Position numbers and translations under genes: made by a program
Notes under the pieces: generated by a model
What the model was told of the DNA's origin: nothing
Seen by the model: only the letters and a program-made list of their open reading frames with translations
Database searches by the model: none
From: Lachnospiraceae bacterium
GTDB taxonomy: Bacteria; Bacillota_A; Clostridia; Lachnospirales; Lachnospiraceae
NCBI GenBank assembly: GCA_021770615.1
Contig: JAETQR010000019.1
Span: 20,948-84,947 of the forward strand
Direction of reading: 5' to 3'
Length of the DNA: 64,000 bases
Shown here: positions 16,521-26,342 of the stretch, in pieces
Layout: each line of letters opens with the position of its first letter
Numbering within the stretch: the first letter of the stretch is position 1

Positions 16521-18701
16521 ATGGAATCATGGTATTGGATGGCGGAATACGGGAAGGTGCTCTGCGGGTATTTGTTTTTCATGTTCCTTTGGCCGTCTGT
16601 TGTGTTTGGCGGGCATTTAAAAGGGAAAAGTAAGACATACCGCTTTAGTTTTTGCGTTACAGTCCCGGTTGTAATTGCCGGTACAGTAGTTTTGACACTG
16701 GGATTATTCCATATCCTCCGTCCGCAGGTGATTGTTATTTTGTTTTACGGGGCCTTTTTTCTTGCGCTTCTGAAAGGAATCATACAGCGCTCTTTTACAT
16801 TTCCGGTAAAGAAGACACGGTGGGAATTTTGCAAACAAATAGGAGAATACGGTGTTCTTGCCGTTCTTGTAATATTTGGAATGATTTATTTTTCTTATGG
16901 AGCATTTCAGATACATTCTTATGGATTCGGAGATCTGTACACGCATCACGAGTGGATCTATGGTCTGAAGGAGGGGAAGATTTTTGCAGGCGGGGTATAT
17001 CCGGAGGCAATGCATTGTTATATTTATTGTCTGAATGCACTGTTTGGGATTCGGGTGTACAGTTGTCTGATGTTTCTGCAGGGAATTCATGTGGCTACAT
17101 TTTTGATTGCAGGGTATTTGCTGATGAGGGAGATTTTTCATTGGCGTTATACACCGCTTTTAGTATTAACATTATTTTTGACACTGGATGTAGTCAGTGC
17201 AGATTTAATTTATAGCATATACCGCCTGCAGATTACTCTTCCGTTGGAGTTTGGCCTGTATACGCAGTTCTTATGTGCGTTATATCTTGTGCGCTATTTA
17301 AAGGATGACCACAGACTTGAAAAAAAAGGGCGGCTCTCCCGGTATTGCTGGGATGAAAATCTTTTTATATTTTTGGTGTCGTTGACGGCATCGGTTTCGA
17401 TTCATTTTTATACTGTTATTATGGCATTTATTTTGTGTGGTTCTTTTGGAGTGTTTTTGATCAAGAGATTGTTTTCGAAAGAGCATTTTGTCCCATTGGC
17501 AGTTTCCGTTTTGTGTGCATGCATCGTTGCCGGGGCGCCTATGGCAGGGGCTATGGCGTCAGGGACGCCTTTTAACGCGTCTATCAACTGGGCAGTGGGA
17601 GCTATGGACGGTGAAGAAACCAGAGCGCTGGAGGAAAAGAATGCACCGGAAGAACCTGTGCCTGCGGATAAGCCGATTGTGATTACTGTACTGAAAATAG
17701 TGAAGGGGATATATACAGAAGGATATGCTGAGCTTTATGGGGCGCGCGGAGCATGTATGATTCTGTTGGTAACAGGAGTCGGCATTGTATTGTGCTTCTT
17801 TTCAGGGAAAAAATCATCAGATGGGCTGAGAGAAATATGCGCTGGATATCCACCGTTGATTTTCTTTACAGTCTTGTTTGTATTTCTTTATGCGGCGCCG
17901 CGTTTAGGACTTCCGGAAATTATTTCTGATTCCCGTTTTTGTTCGACAGGACATATGATGCTCATGGCACTTATGATGATACCTGTGGATGTTTCTTTTT
18001 CTTTATCTAGCCGATTTTTTAAGGCTGTGCCTATGAAAGCAGTATCATTTTGTTCTGTTGTCGGTATTTATGGACTGACTATATTGACGGGACATTTTCA
18101 CGGATATTTGTTTTTTGAATTGTCGCGGTATAACGCAGCAGTTGAAATGACAAACCTGGTCATAGAACAATTTCCAGAAAAAAGCTATGTGATTGTTGCG
18201 CCGACCGATGAACTATATCCGGTCATTGAATATGGATGGCATGAGGAATTACTGACATTTGTATCTAAAATAGCAGATGAAGGTTATACATTTGCACCGG
18301 AGCACGTATTTTTCTTTGTTGAGAAAAAGCCGTTGCAGTATGCTCAGGCCTACTTTTTTGATGGGCCTTCGTGGCTGGCACAGTCAAAGTATAAAGATAT
18401 TTACTGGGATAAATATTCGGGCAAATATCCTGATACAGGGGCAACGCAGGCACCGGAGATTAATACTTCTGAAGTATCAGAGGAAGAGGCTCAGAAGGAT
18501 CTGATTATATATGAGAATCCATGGTTTTCTTATACAAGGCTTCCGTCCCGTACGATTCTGGAGTCAAAGGTCTATGACTGGTGCCGGAAATTTGCAGAGA
18601 TTTATCCGGAAAATATGAAGATATATTATGAGGATGATGCTTTTGTCTGCTATTATTTAAGACAGAATGAGGGCGCACAATATAATCTGAAGGTAGAATA
18701 A
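16521..18701 (+). CDS. Large polytopic membrane protein, unknown
   Basis: This 726-aa protein has about 12-14 hydrophobic helices spread over residues ~10-540, then a C-terminal domain of ~180 residues with no further helices, probably outside the cell. The overall plan resembles lipid-sugar-dependent GT-C glycosyltransferases or polymerases, and an early loop has acidic residues (GFGDLYTHHEW) that could be catalytic; I cannot assign a family. AGAAAGGAGAG precedes the ATG. It lies between two DUF4874/4832 paralogues, 22 bp after the first and 1 bp before the second, so the three probably form one functional unit. Confidence 0.7.
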   Translation: MESWYWMAEYGKVLCGYLFFMFLWPSVVFGGHLKGKSKTYRFSFCVTVPVVIAGTVVLTLGLFHILRPQVIVILFYGAFFLALLKGIIQRSFTFPVKKTRWEFCKQIGEYGVLAVLVIFGMIYFSYGAFQIHSYGFGDLYTHHEWIYGLKEGKIFAGGVYPEAMHCYIYCLNALFGIRVYSCLMFLQGIHVATFLIAGYLLMREIFHWRYTPLLVLTLFLTLDVVSADLIYSIYRLQITLPLEFGLYTQFLCALYLVRYLKDDHRLEKKGRLSRYCWDENLFIFLVSLTASVSIHFYTVIMAFILCGSFGVFLIKRLFSKEHFVPLAVSVLCACIVAGAPMAGAMASGTPFNASINWAVGAMDGEETRALEEKNAPEEPVPADKPIVITVLKIVKGIYTEGYAELYGARGACMILLVTGVGIVLCFFSGKKSSDGLREICAGYPPLIFFTVLFVFLYAAPRLGLPEIISDSRFCSTGHMMLMALMMIPVDVSFSLSSRFFKAVPMKAVSFCSVVGIYGLTILTGHFHGYLFFELSRYNAAVEMTNLVIEQFPEKSYVIVAPTDELYPVIEYGWHEELLTFVSKIADEGYTFAPEHVFFFVEKKPLQYAQAYFFDGPSWLAQSKYKDIYWDKYSGKYPDTGATQAPEINTSEVSEEEAQKDLIIYENPWFSYTRLPSRTILESKVYDWCRKFAEIYPENMKIYYEDDAFVCYYLRQNEGAQYNLKVE

Positions 18702-18702
18702 A

Positions 18703-20136
18703 ATGGCAAAAAGACGTAAGGCGAAATTCATATTTTTTTCCTGCAGTTTTATCATAATAATGTTAATGCTAGTATTTATGTTTTCTATGCTCAGGGACGG
18801 TGAACAGGAGATAGAAATAAAGAACGAAACTTTTACAGCATCCTCTAGGGAATTGAATAATCCTAACAGGGGATTTTATAGGCTGTATAGTTTTCTGATT
18901 ACAGATGAAAAGCAAGACTACACAGAGATGGTCTCGACGCTTTTTCAGGAGGATCGGGATACAAGGCTGGCCTTGATTCAAGTCTGCCTTAAGTCGTACC
19001 GCCGCGGAAGTATTACGGAAGAGGGACTTGACAATATTGAAGCATTGTTTGATGTTTTGGGGGCGCTGAATAAAAAGCTGATCGTTCGGTTTACGTATGA
19101 CAACGAGGGAGAAAATGAGAGGTATGAACCGGAAAGTATGGACATTATTCTGGCACATATGGAGCAACTATCTTATATCCTGCGTAAATACAGCAAAAAT
19201 ATTTTTAGTCTGCAGGGGCTTTTTATTGGTAACTGGGGGGAAATGAACGGCACACAGTACAACTCGGATGAGGAGTTGAGGAGACTTGCGGAAAAGCTGG
19301 CAAGGGTCACAGACCAGACGACCTACCTGGCTGTGCGTTCGCCGGCTCAGTGGAGAGGTATCATGCAGTCACAGGAGACCGATTCGGGAAATATTTTTGC
19401 GGGAAGATTCGGGCTTTTTAATGATGGAATGCTTGGGAATGAAAGTGACTATGGAACATACAGGACAGGTGAAAATGCAGATGACGGCGTACCGTTTCCC
19501 CGCCTGGAAAGAGAGGAGGAACTGATGTTTCAAAATGAACTGTGCAAGAGAGTTCCTAATGGCGGAGAGGTTATTCATGATAATATATATAATGATCTGG
19601 AAAATGCAATCAAGGATTTTGAGGTCATGCATGTAACATATCTGAACAGTGGGTATGATCAGGCAGTTCTGGAAAAATGGGCTGAGACAGCGATAACAGA
19701 GGCTGGATGTTTTGAAGGGATGGACGGGCTCACTTATATAGAGAGGCACCTGGGATACCGTCTGATGATTGTGAATGCCGGCCTTCAATACAATAGCGGG
19801 GAGAATAAACTGAGTGCAGAGGTGACGTTAAAGAATGTCGGATTTGCACCTATCTATGAGGAAACAGAGATTCAGATAATTTTATATAATGAAAAAACAG
19901 AACAGACAATTGTCTATCCGGTTGTTCAGGATTTATACACATTAAGCGGGGGGAGTGAAAAAGAAGATGAGCTGACACTTTCGGTGGAGATCCCTTTTCA
20001 GGAATTGTTGGAAAAGGGATATACAGTATATTTTTCAATCGTAGATTCAGATACAGGGGAGCTTATTTTATTGGCCAATGAGGAGGACGCAGAATGGTAC
20101 GGTTATCGGATAGCTTCCTTTTCTGTCAGTAAATAA
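18703..20136 (+). CDS. Membrane-anchored DUF4874/DUF4832 protein
   Basis: This 477-aa protein has a basic N-terminus and one hydrophobic helix (about residues 7-29), so the body is exported and tethered. It shows the same landmarks as the 15143-16498 protein: NPNRGFYRLYSF, KKLIVRFTYDNEGE, LQGLFIGNWGEMNG, YLAVRSPAQWRG, RFGLFNDGMLG, RVPNGGEV, HVTYLNSGYDQAVLEKW. The C-terminal ~110 residues look like a beta-sandwich (DUF4832). A barrel with conserved Asp/Glu suggests a glycan-active enzyme or a binding protein, unproven. It starts 1 bp after the membrane protein stop. Confidence 0.82.
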   Translation: MAKRRKAKFIFFSCSFIIIMLMLVFMFSMLRDGEQEIEIKNETFTASSRELNNPNRGFYRLYSFLITDEKQDYTEMVSTLFQEDRDTRLALIQVCLKSYRRGSITEEGLDNIEALFDVLGALNKKLIVRFTYDNEGENERYEPESMDIILAHMEQLSYILRKYSKNIFSLQGLFIGNWGEMNGTQYNSDEELRRLAEKLARVTDQTTYLAVRSPAQWRGIMQSQETDSGNIFAGRFGLFNDGMLGNESDYGTYRTGENADDGVPFPRLEREEELMFQNELCKRVPNGGEVIHDNIYNDLENAIKDFEVMHVTYLNSGYDQAVLEKWAETAITEAGCFEGMDGLTYIERHLGYRLMIVNAGLQYNSGENKLSAEVTLKNVGFAPIYEETEIQIILYNEKTEQTIVYPVVQDLYTLSGGSEKEDELTLSVEIPFQELLEKGYTVYFSIVDSDTGELILLANEEDAEWYGYRIASFSVSK

Positions 20137-20226
20137 ATCGCGTTACAATACAGATACATGAAGTACGATTGATCGAGAGGCAGGAGTATAAGACTTAGAA
20201 CAGATAAAATGTAGAGGGAGAAGAAA

Positions 20227-21300
20227 ATGAATGTGGATAAGAAAATATGCTGCGGCTGTCAGGCTTGTCAGGATATTTGTCCGGCAAAGGCGGTGCACAT
20301 GCATTTAGACTCAGAAGGCTTTTGGTATCCGGTCAAAGAGGAAGAAAAATGTATTCATTGTATGGCTTGTGAAAGGGTTTGTCCGATAAAAAATTCAGAG
20401 GAAAAAAGAGGGGAACGGATTTATGTCGGCGTGCAGGCGAAAGAAGATACAATTCGATTTGCCGGTTCGTCCGGAGGAATGTTTTTTCTTCTTGCGAATT
20501 TTGTCTTGAAAAGACAGGGAGTGGTGTATGGGGCAGGATTTGATCAGGAGATGTCGGTAGTCCATAAAGGGGTTTATGATGAGAGAAGTCTGAGACATAT
20601 TCTGAAAACAAAATATGTCCAGAGCGACATGAGTGGCATATATCGCGAGGTATTGGAGCATTTGAGACAGGGGGAATGGGTATTGTATTGCGGAACACCC
20701 TGCCAGGTACGGGCGATGAAACTTTTTCTGGGAGAAGACTTTCCCAAGATGATCCTGGTAGATCTAATTTGCTACGGGGCAGCTTCCCCGGGTATCTGGA
20801 AAGCTTATGTGAATTATCTGGAACGAAGAGATAAAGGGAGGCTTGAGAGCTTTTCTTTTCGGGATAAGAGAAACAAAGATTCAGGAAGGAGTTGTTCTTA
20901 TGTAATAGGCGGAAAAGAGAAAACGGAGGCATTGGCTGAGAATCTTTATTGCCAGTTGTATTTTGGGAACTACCTGATGCGTTATAGTTGCCATACTTGC
21001 AGGTTTTGTACGGTAGAGAGAGACAGTGATTTTACACTTGGAGATTTTTGGGGGATTGAGAAATGTAATCCTTCATGGGATGATGGAATGGGAACATCTC
21101 TTGTTATGCTGCATACTAAAAAGGCAGAAGAGGTTTGGGGGTCTGTCAAGGAATCAGTCAGATGGTTTGCATGCAGCAAGGAGGAGATACTTCAGCCGCG
21201 GCTTTTAGAGCCGACCAGACAGGCGAAGCATCGCAAACTTTTTATGAAAGCGTATCAGGTGTTGCCTTTTTGGCTATTAGCGAAAATAGGAGACCGATGA
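20227..21300 (+). CDS. F420-hydrogenase-beta-like iron-sulfur protein
   Basis: This 357-aa protein begins with two 4Fe-4S clusters (CCGCQACQDICP and CIHCMACERVCP), followed by the coenzyme-F420 hydrogenase/dehydrogenase beta-subunit fold (FAGSSGGMFFLLANF, YCGTPCQVRAMK, DLICYGAASPGIWKAY, CRFCTVERDSDFTLGDFWG). Clostridia lack F420; such proteins repeatedly sit next to polysaccharide pyruvyltransferases in glycan loci, as here two genes downstream. It may be a redox partner or sugar oxidoreductase; the reaction is not known. AGGGAGAAGAAA precedes the ATG. Confidence 0.85.
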   Translation: MNVDKKICCGCQACQDICPAKAVHMHLDSEGFWYPVKEEEKCIHCMACERVCPIKNSEEKRGERIYVGVQAKEDTIRFAGSSGGMFFLLANFVLKRQGVVYGAGFDQEMSVVHKGVYDERSLRHILKTKYVQSDMSGIYREVLEHLRQGEWVLYCGTPCQVRAMKLFLGEDFPKMILVDLICYGAASPGIWKAYVNYLERRDKGRLESFSFRDKRNKDSGRSCSYVIGGKEKTEALAENLYCQLYFGNYLMRYSCHTCRFCTVERDSDFTLGDFWGIEKCNPSWDDGMGTSLVMLHTKKAEEVWGSVKESVRWFACSKEEILQPRLLEPTRQAKHRKLFMKAYQVLPFWLLAKIGDR

Positions 21301-22313
21301 TGAATAAAATGATTTCGATTATTGTTCCGGTTTATAATTCTGCGCCTTTTTTGAAAGAGTGCATTGTATCTGTGTTAAAACAGAACTACTCAAATCTTGA
21401 ATTGCTTTTAATATCGGACGGTGCTACGGATGGGTCAGAAGAACTTTGCAGGAGATTCGCCTGTAAGGATCATCGGATTCGTTTTTTACCGCAGACACAT
21501 AAAGGGGTTTCTGCCGCGCGGAATGTCGGGCTGGAACAAGCGGCGGGAGAATATCTGTTTTTTTTAGACAGTGATGACGCCATACATCCACAGCTTCTGG
21601 AAAGGCTTATGTGGCTGGAGGAAAAAACCGAAGCAGTGATTATTTCGGAGAATTTCCTCAGGATCCCTTCCAGACATTTTGAAAAAAAAGTATCCCGGCT
21701 GTCGGTTCTCGCCGGACGATTTGGGGAAGGCACATATCAATATCTGGATTATCAGAAAGCGTTGGAGTATTTCATATCTGACTGTCCGCAAGGACGGTTA
21801 TATGCAATAGGAGGGAAGCTGATCAGGAGGATGCCCGCCGGGAAAATCAGATTTGATGAAGGGTTGTCAAGCGGCGAGGATACGAAATATATGTACCAGC
21901 TTCTATCGCAAGAGGCTGACGTGGCAGTGCTCAATAAGAAGTGGTATTATTACAGAAAGCATCGGCAAAGTAGAAGTATGGAACGGACGATAGAGACATG
22001 CAGGAGCATGTACACATGTGATAAATATATTTTGTGGCAGGAAAAAAGAAAGGGAAGAGAACAGTATGCCCAAAGATGGGAAGAGAAAATGGTGAGAAAA
22101 ATTGCTGCATGGCATGTGGCGGCCCATATGAGGAGGAATCAATCCCTGCTGCAGTATACATGCCGCCTTATAAAAAGAGAGTTGAGTTGTTTGGCAGGCG
22201 GACAAATGGGATGGAGGACAAAGCTAGAATACCGGTTGGCGTTTTATTGTTATCCGGTATATCATCTTTGCTATGTGATATCTGACTTCCTGAATAGTAT
22301 AGAAAAAAAGTGA
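21297..22313 (+). CDS. GT2 glycosyltransferase
   Basis: I start this 338-aa protein at ATG 21297, which overlaps the previous stop and has AGGAG 5 bp upstream. It shows the GT-A core: ISIIVPVYNSAPFL, ISDGATDGSEE, AARNVGLEQAAGEYLFFLDSDD (metal-binding DSDD) and a downstream SSGEDTKY acid. The C-terminus has an amphipathic basic helix, probably membrane-associated. Sugar specificity is not predictable. Confidence 0.88.
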   Translation: MMNKMISIIVPVYNSAPFLKECIVSVLKQNYSNLELLLISDGATDGSEELCRRFACKDHRIRFLPQTHKGVSAARNVGLEQAAGEYLFFLDSDDAIHPQLLERLMWLEEKTEAVIISENFLRIPSRHFEKKVSRLSVLAGRFGEGTYQYLDYQKALEYFISDCPQGRLYAIGGKLIRRMPAGKIRFDEGLSSGEDTKYMYQLLSQEADVAVLNKKWYYYRKHRQSRSMERTIETCRSMYTCDKYILWQEKRKGREQYAQRWEEKMVRKIAAWHVAAHMRRNQSLLQYTCRLIKRELSCLAGGQMGWRTKLEYRLAFYCYPVYHLCYVISDFLNSIEKK

Positions 22314-22329
22314 TGAAAGAGATGGTACT

Positions 22330-23469
22330 TTGATAGGAATTTTGACATTTTATTGGGCGGACGATTATGGAGCAATGCTCCAGACGTATGCATTGAAGAC
22401 ATATTTGGAAAGGCGGGGGAAGCATGTAGAAGTGATTCCCTATGCTCCGTTGAAGCTGCGGGGAAGATATCAGCTTATACCTGTGAATGCAGTATATAGA
22501 GGAGGAAAATGGAAGACATATAGAGACTTTCGAGGTTTTTGCTGGAAGTTGTGTTTCTTCAGAAAGTTTTGCAGAAGAAGAGTATCTATGTGCCGTTTTC
22601 GAAAAAGGTATTTGACTGGAAAAAGACCGGTAGAAAGTGTGCAGAGTTTAAGGCTTCAGCCATATGAAGTTGTATTTGTTGGAAGCGACCAGGTTTGGAA
22701 TTCAGAGAATACTTTTGGGTTAGATGACGCCTATATGGGATATGTTGAAAGGGGAGAAGCGTGCAGGTTTGTTGCTTATGGTGCAAGCATTGGAAAGGCG
22801 AGCCCCCCAAGACGGGAATGGAAGGAATTTAAAAACGCGCTTGACAACAATTTTACAGCAGTTTCATTTCGTGAAAGGGAAGGGGCAGATTTTGCAGAAC
22901 GGCTTTTGAAAAGACCGATAGCAGATGTTCTGGATCCGGTATTGCTGTTGGACAGGCGGGAATGGAGAAGACTGGGCAAGAGACCCCAGGATAAGGAGTA
23001 CATTCTCTTATATATTACAGAGCCTCAGGAATTTATGCTCCAGTTCACGAAAGAGCTTTCGGAGTCATCGGGCAGGCCAGTGATACAGTTATCCTTGCCT
23101 TTTAGGAGGAAGCAGGAGAAAGACTTTTGGCTTCGTATGGATGCAGGGCCGGAGGAGTTCATAGGATATTTCCAATGTGCGTCCTGTGTTATTACGAATT
23201 CATTTCATGGACTGGCTTTTTCCATATTGTTTGAGAAACAGTTCCTTGTATTTGAACATAGTGCCTATCATACAAGGCTTAAAAATCTTCTTGAGAAGTT
23301 TTCTCTGGAACAACGTCTTATGCGGCAGGATGAAATGATAGATCTGTCTCGTATGGATGAAATCATAGATTGGCGGTCAGTCGGGAAGAGCCTTCAGGAA
23401 GAACGGAAGAGTTCTGAGAATTTTATAAGTGAAGGAATGAAAGGAATATGGAAAGACAGGATATATTAA
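22330..23469 (+). CDS. Polysaccharide pyruvyltransferase
   Basis: This 379-aa CsaB/WcaK-type enzyme transfers pyruvate from phosphoenolpyruvate to a glycan sugar to make a ketal, giving the polymer a negative charge. Visible motifs are ILTFYWADDYGAMLQTYAL at the start, FVGSDQVWNSENT, and NSFHGLAFSILFEKQF near the C-terminus. The start is TTG at 22330, weakly supported by AAGAGATGG. Its end overlaps the next glycosyltransferase by 22 bp. Confidence 0.9.
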   Translation: MIGILTFYWADDYGAMLQTYALKTYLERRGKHVEVIPYAPLKLRGRYQLIPVNAVYRGGKWKTYRDFRGFCWKLCFFRKFCRRRVSMCRFRKRYLTGKRPVESVQSLRLQPYEVVFVGSDQVWNSENTFGLDDAYMGYVERGEACRFVAYGASIGKASPPRREWKEFKNALDNNFTAVSFREREGADFAERLLKRPIADVLDPVLLLDRREWRRLGKRPQDKEYILLYITEPQEFMLQFTKELSESSGRPVIQLSLPFRRKQEKDFWLRMDAGPEEFIGYFQCASCVITNSFHGLAFSILFEKQFLVFEHSAYHTRLKNLLEKFSLEQRLMRQDEMIDLSRMDEIIDWRSVGKSLQEERKSSENFISEGMKGIWKDRIY

Positions 23470-24545
23470 AAGTCAGCGTTATCATCCCGGTTTATCGGAC
23501 TGAGGATTATTTGGAAGAATGCGTGGAAAGTGTACTGGGACAGGATTATAAAAATCTGGAGATCATACTGGTAAACGACGGCTCACCGGACAGATGTCCT
23601 GTATTGTGCGATTGGTATGCAAAGGAATATAGTCAAATTAGGACATTGCATCAGGAAAATCAGGGGGCTGGTGCGGCCCGGAATGCAGGGGTCAAAAAAG
23701 CAGAAGGAGATTTTGTGCTGTTTCTTGATTCAGATGATGTCTTAAGCAGGCCTAATTCGATTCGGGTACTGGCTGAAACAGCCCTCAGAGAAAAGGCAGA
23801 TGTTGTGGTAGGCAATTTCAGACGTTTTCGAGGAGAAAGATATGGTTCGATAAACCGACATCATTTACGGGGAGGGAATTATGCGAAAACAGTGGATTTT
23901 CGCTTTCGGGGGTTCCTGACAGAGGGTCATTTGCTTATGGATGGGGGAAAGTTTTATCGAAAAGAGTTCTTGGTTCAGAACCATCTATGGTGTAAAAGAC
24001 ATATTTGTATGGAAGATAAACTTCGCAATATGATGTGTTGTGTCTGCGAACCTGCATATGCATTTGTGGAAGACTGCGTTTATCTTTATCGTATTACCGA
24101 AAACTCCACTACATGCAGGTATCAGAAGAAAATGCGAGTTCTTCAAAGAGACTGGATCTATGTGGCAGAATACTTTTATCAATTTCTGAAAGAACGAAAA
24201 AAGTTGAAGGAATTTGGAGATTTGCTGGCTTTCCACGTATTTTGCGGGGTCTTTACGATCGGAAGGCAGCCTTTTCGGGCTGAAAGAGGTGGAGGAAAAG
24301 AGGCGGCCGCATTATTAAAAAGCTATGGAGACAATCAGTTGGTACGCTGTATGATGCTTTCTCTGGCCAGGGGTAAGTATCTGGGAGAAATACGTTCTTT
24401 TGGCTGGAGAATTTTGATACAAAGTGCATCGGTACTCTTTTGTATGAAACTTTATAGATTGCTTGCGTGTGGTATCTATCTACTGCAGGGTCTGGGTACA
24501 GAGAAGAAAGAAAGCAGGTTACGGGATGGGAAAAAATATTGTTGA
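23448..24545 (+). CDS. GT2 glycosyltransferase
   Basis: This is a 365-aa GT-A enzyme with VSVIIPVYRTEDYLEECV, LVNDGSPDRCP, GAGAARNAGVKKAEGDFV and FLDSDDVLS. AAAGGAAT precedes the ATG and the start overlaps the pyruvyltransferase by 22 bp. The C-terminal part is basic and partly hydrophobic. Acceptor and donor are unknown. Confidence 0.88.
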   Translation: MERQDILKVSVIIPVYRTEDYLEECVESVLGQDYKNLEIILVNDGSPDRCPVLCDWYAKEYSQIRTLHQENQGAGAARNAGVKKAEGDFVLFLDSDDVLSRPNSIRVLAETALREKADVVVGNFRRFRGERYGSINRHHLRGGNYAKTVDFRFRGFLTEGHLLMDGGKFYRKEFLVQNHLWCKRHICMEDKLRNMMCCVCEPAYAFVEDCVYLYRITENSTTCRYQKKMRVLQRDWIYVAEYFYQFLKERKKLKEFGDLLAFHVFCGVFTIGRQPFRAERGGGKEAAALLKSYGDNQLVRCMMLSLARGKYLGEIRSFGWRILIQSASVLFCMKLYRLLACGIYLLQGLGTEKKESRLRDGKKYC

Positions 24546-24607
24546 CATCGCTGCTTTTCGGAAATGGAACCTGATGCGTAAAAATTGGGAATGGAGAGAC
24601 ATATGAG

Positions 24608-26317
24608 ATGATAGAAATGTTTCGATATTTGACGGGGATCATAGGAAAAGAGGACAAGAAGACATGGAGAAGGTTGGTTATCACCAGTTTCGTAACTCCG
24701 GTCGCTGATATTTTTAGCTTTTCTTCATTGATCTATATTGTGAATACAATTGTCAGTGAAGAGAGAGTATCATTGGAAATGACCTTGTTTGCCTTTTTTA
24801 TGGGGATCGTATCACTGCTTGTTGGATTTTTTGAATTATATAAGTGTGAGATCAGTAATCGGCTTGAATTTTTCGGCGCACATAGGTTGTCGGTGAAAGT
24901 CTGTGAACTGTTTATAAAGGAGGATCTGCTCCGCCACAATCAAAAGGATGCAATACAGGCGCTGTCTATGGTGCGGACAGATACTCAGAATTGCATTGAT
25001 ATTCTTATTATTGGCGTTCGATTATGGCCGAATGTCATTACTATGACAGGCTGTTTTATAGTTTTGATCTATGTATCAAAGTGGATTGGTGTAATCAGCT
25101 GTATTCTACTGATTGTGTTTATGATGGGAATGTTTTATAAGTATCGGACACAGATTAAAGATTATGGTGAAAGCTGCAGGAAAAATTTGATTAAGACGAA
25201 TGCACAGGTAACGATCACATACGGCGTATTTAAGGAAATAAAGCTTTCGGATAGACCGGAACTTGTGTTAGAGCGCTATGAAAATGCCAGCAGTGAATAT
25301 GCGAAGGTGCAGAGGAAATTTAAATTTAGGATCAGTGCGATCGGCGTAATCATGCAAAATTCGGTTATGAGTATTCTTTTCATGCTGCTTGCGTTTTTTA
25401 TGTGGAGTCAGGAAGAAGCATTGCTCCATATTCTTATATCAATAGTAGTTTATATTACGGCCTTGATCCGGGTAATACCGCTTGCGTATTTTCTTGTGGA
25501 TGGAATGAATAATATAGAATTTAAAAAGAAATCTTATGAGGTATTAAGAGAAAATTTAAAGCAGTATGATGAAATGAAACGGAGAGAGAAGATGTCTGCT
25601 CAGAACAGGCAGAAAAGGATTATCTTTCAAAAGGGGATTCAGATTCGGGATCTTTCGTTTCAATATAATACTCATACGCAGATATTTCAAGACGCATCCA
25701 TAGATATTCCGAGAGGATGTTCGGTTGCGCTTATCGGAGTGTCAGGTGCGGGGAAGACGACATTACTGGATCTGGTTCTTGGTTTGCTAAAGCCACAATC
25801 CGGAAGTATCTGGTATGATGATTATGACATTGTTTCTCAAAGTGACGCTGCGGGAAATTGCCAGGCAGAGCTTGGAGCGGTGGTAAGTTATATTCCGCAG
25901 ATTGTGTATCTGAATGGGGAAACGATCCGGAACAATGTGGCTTTTTTTGACCGTGAGAACGAAATAGATGATGACAGAGTCATTGAATGCCTGAAATATG
26001 CACAGATTTGGGAAGATGTTGTTAGGATGCCGGAGGGGATTTATACTTTAATCGGAGAAAATGGGACGGCACTTTCTGGAGGACAGAGACAGAGAATCGC
26101 ATTGGCGCGTGCCCTGTATAAAGAATTTGAGCTTTTAGTCATGGATGAGGCAACGGCGGCACTGGATGTGGACACGGAAAAAGCAGTGATAGATTCCATT
26201 CGTAAAATGAAGGGAGATAAAGTAACGATACTTATCGCAACACATCATATGAGTCTGGCAAATGAGTGTGATTCCATATATAAGATTGAAAATCAGAAGC
26301 TTATACAGGTGAAATAA
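24608..26317 (+). CDS. ABC exporter, fused permease-ATPase
   Basis: This 569-aa half-transporter has about six membrane helices (residues ~20-320) and a C-terminal nucleotide-binding domain with Walker A GVSGAGKTTLLDL, signature LSGGQRQRIALARAL, Walker B LLVMDEATAALD and switch His in ATHH. It would act as a homodimer. In this setting it probably flips a lipid-linked glycan (PglK-like), giving the locus a second export route besides PelG. A 62-bp gap separates it from the previous gene. Confidence 0.88.
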   Translation: MIEMFRYLTGIIGKEDKKTWRRLVITSFVTPVADIFSFSSLIYIVNTIVSEERVSLEMTLFAFFMGIVSLLVGFFELYKCEISNRLEFFGAHRLSVKVCELFIKEDLLRHNQKDAIQALSMVRTDTQNCIDILIIGVRLWPNVITMTGCFIVLIYVSKWIGVISCILLIVFMMGMFYKYRTQIKDYGESCRKNLIKTNAQVTITYGVFKEIKLSDRPELVLERYENASSEYAKVQRKFKFRISAIGVIMQNSVMSILFMLLAFFMWSQEEALLHILISIVVYITALIRVIPLAYFLVDGMNNIEFKKKSYEVLRENLKQYDEMKRREKMSAQNRQKRIIFQKGIQIRDLSFQYNTHTQIFQDASIDIPRGCSVALIGVSGAGKTTLLDLVLGLLKPQSGSIWYDDYDIVSQSDAAGNCQAELGAVVSYIPQIVYLNGETIRNNVAFFDRENEIDDDRVIECLKYAQIWEDVVRMPEGIYTLIGENGTALSGGQRQRIALARALYKEFELLVMDEATAALDVDTEKAVIDSIRKMKGDKVTILIATHHMSLANECDSIYKIENQKLIQVK

Positions 26318-26342
26318 GGTTATAAAGGAGAGCGGATGAAGA

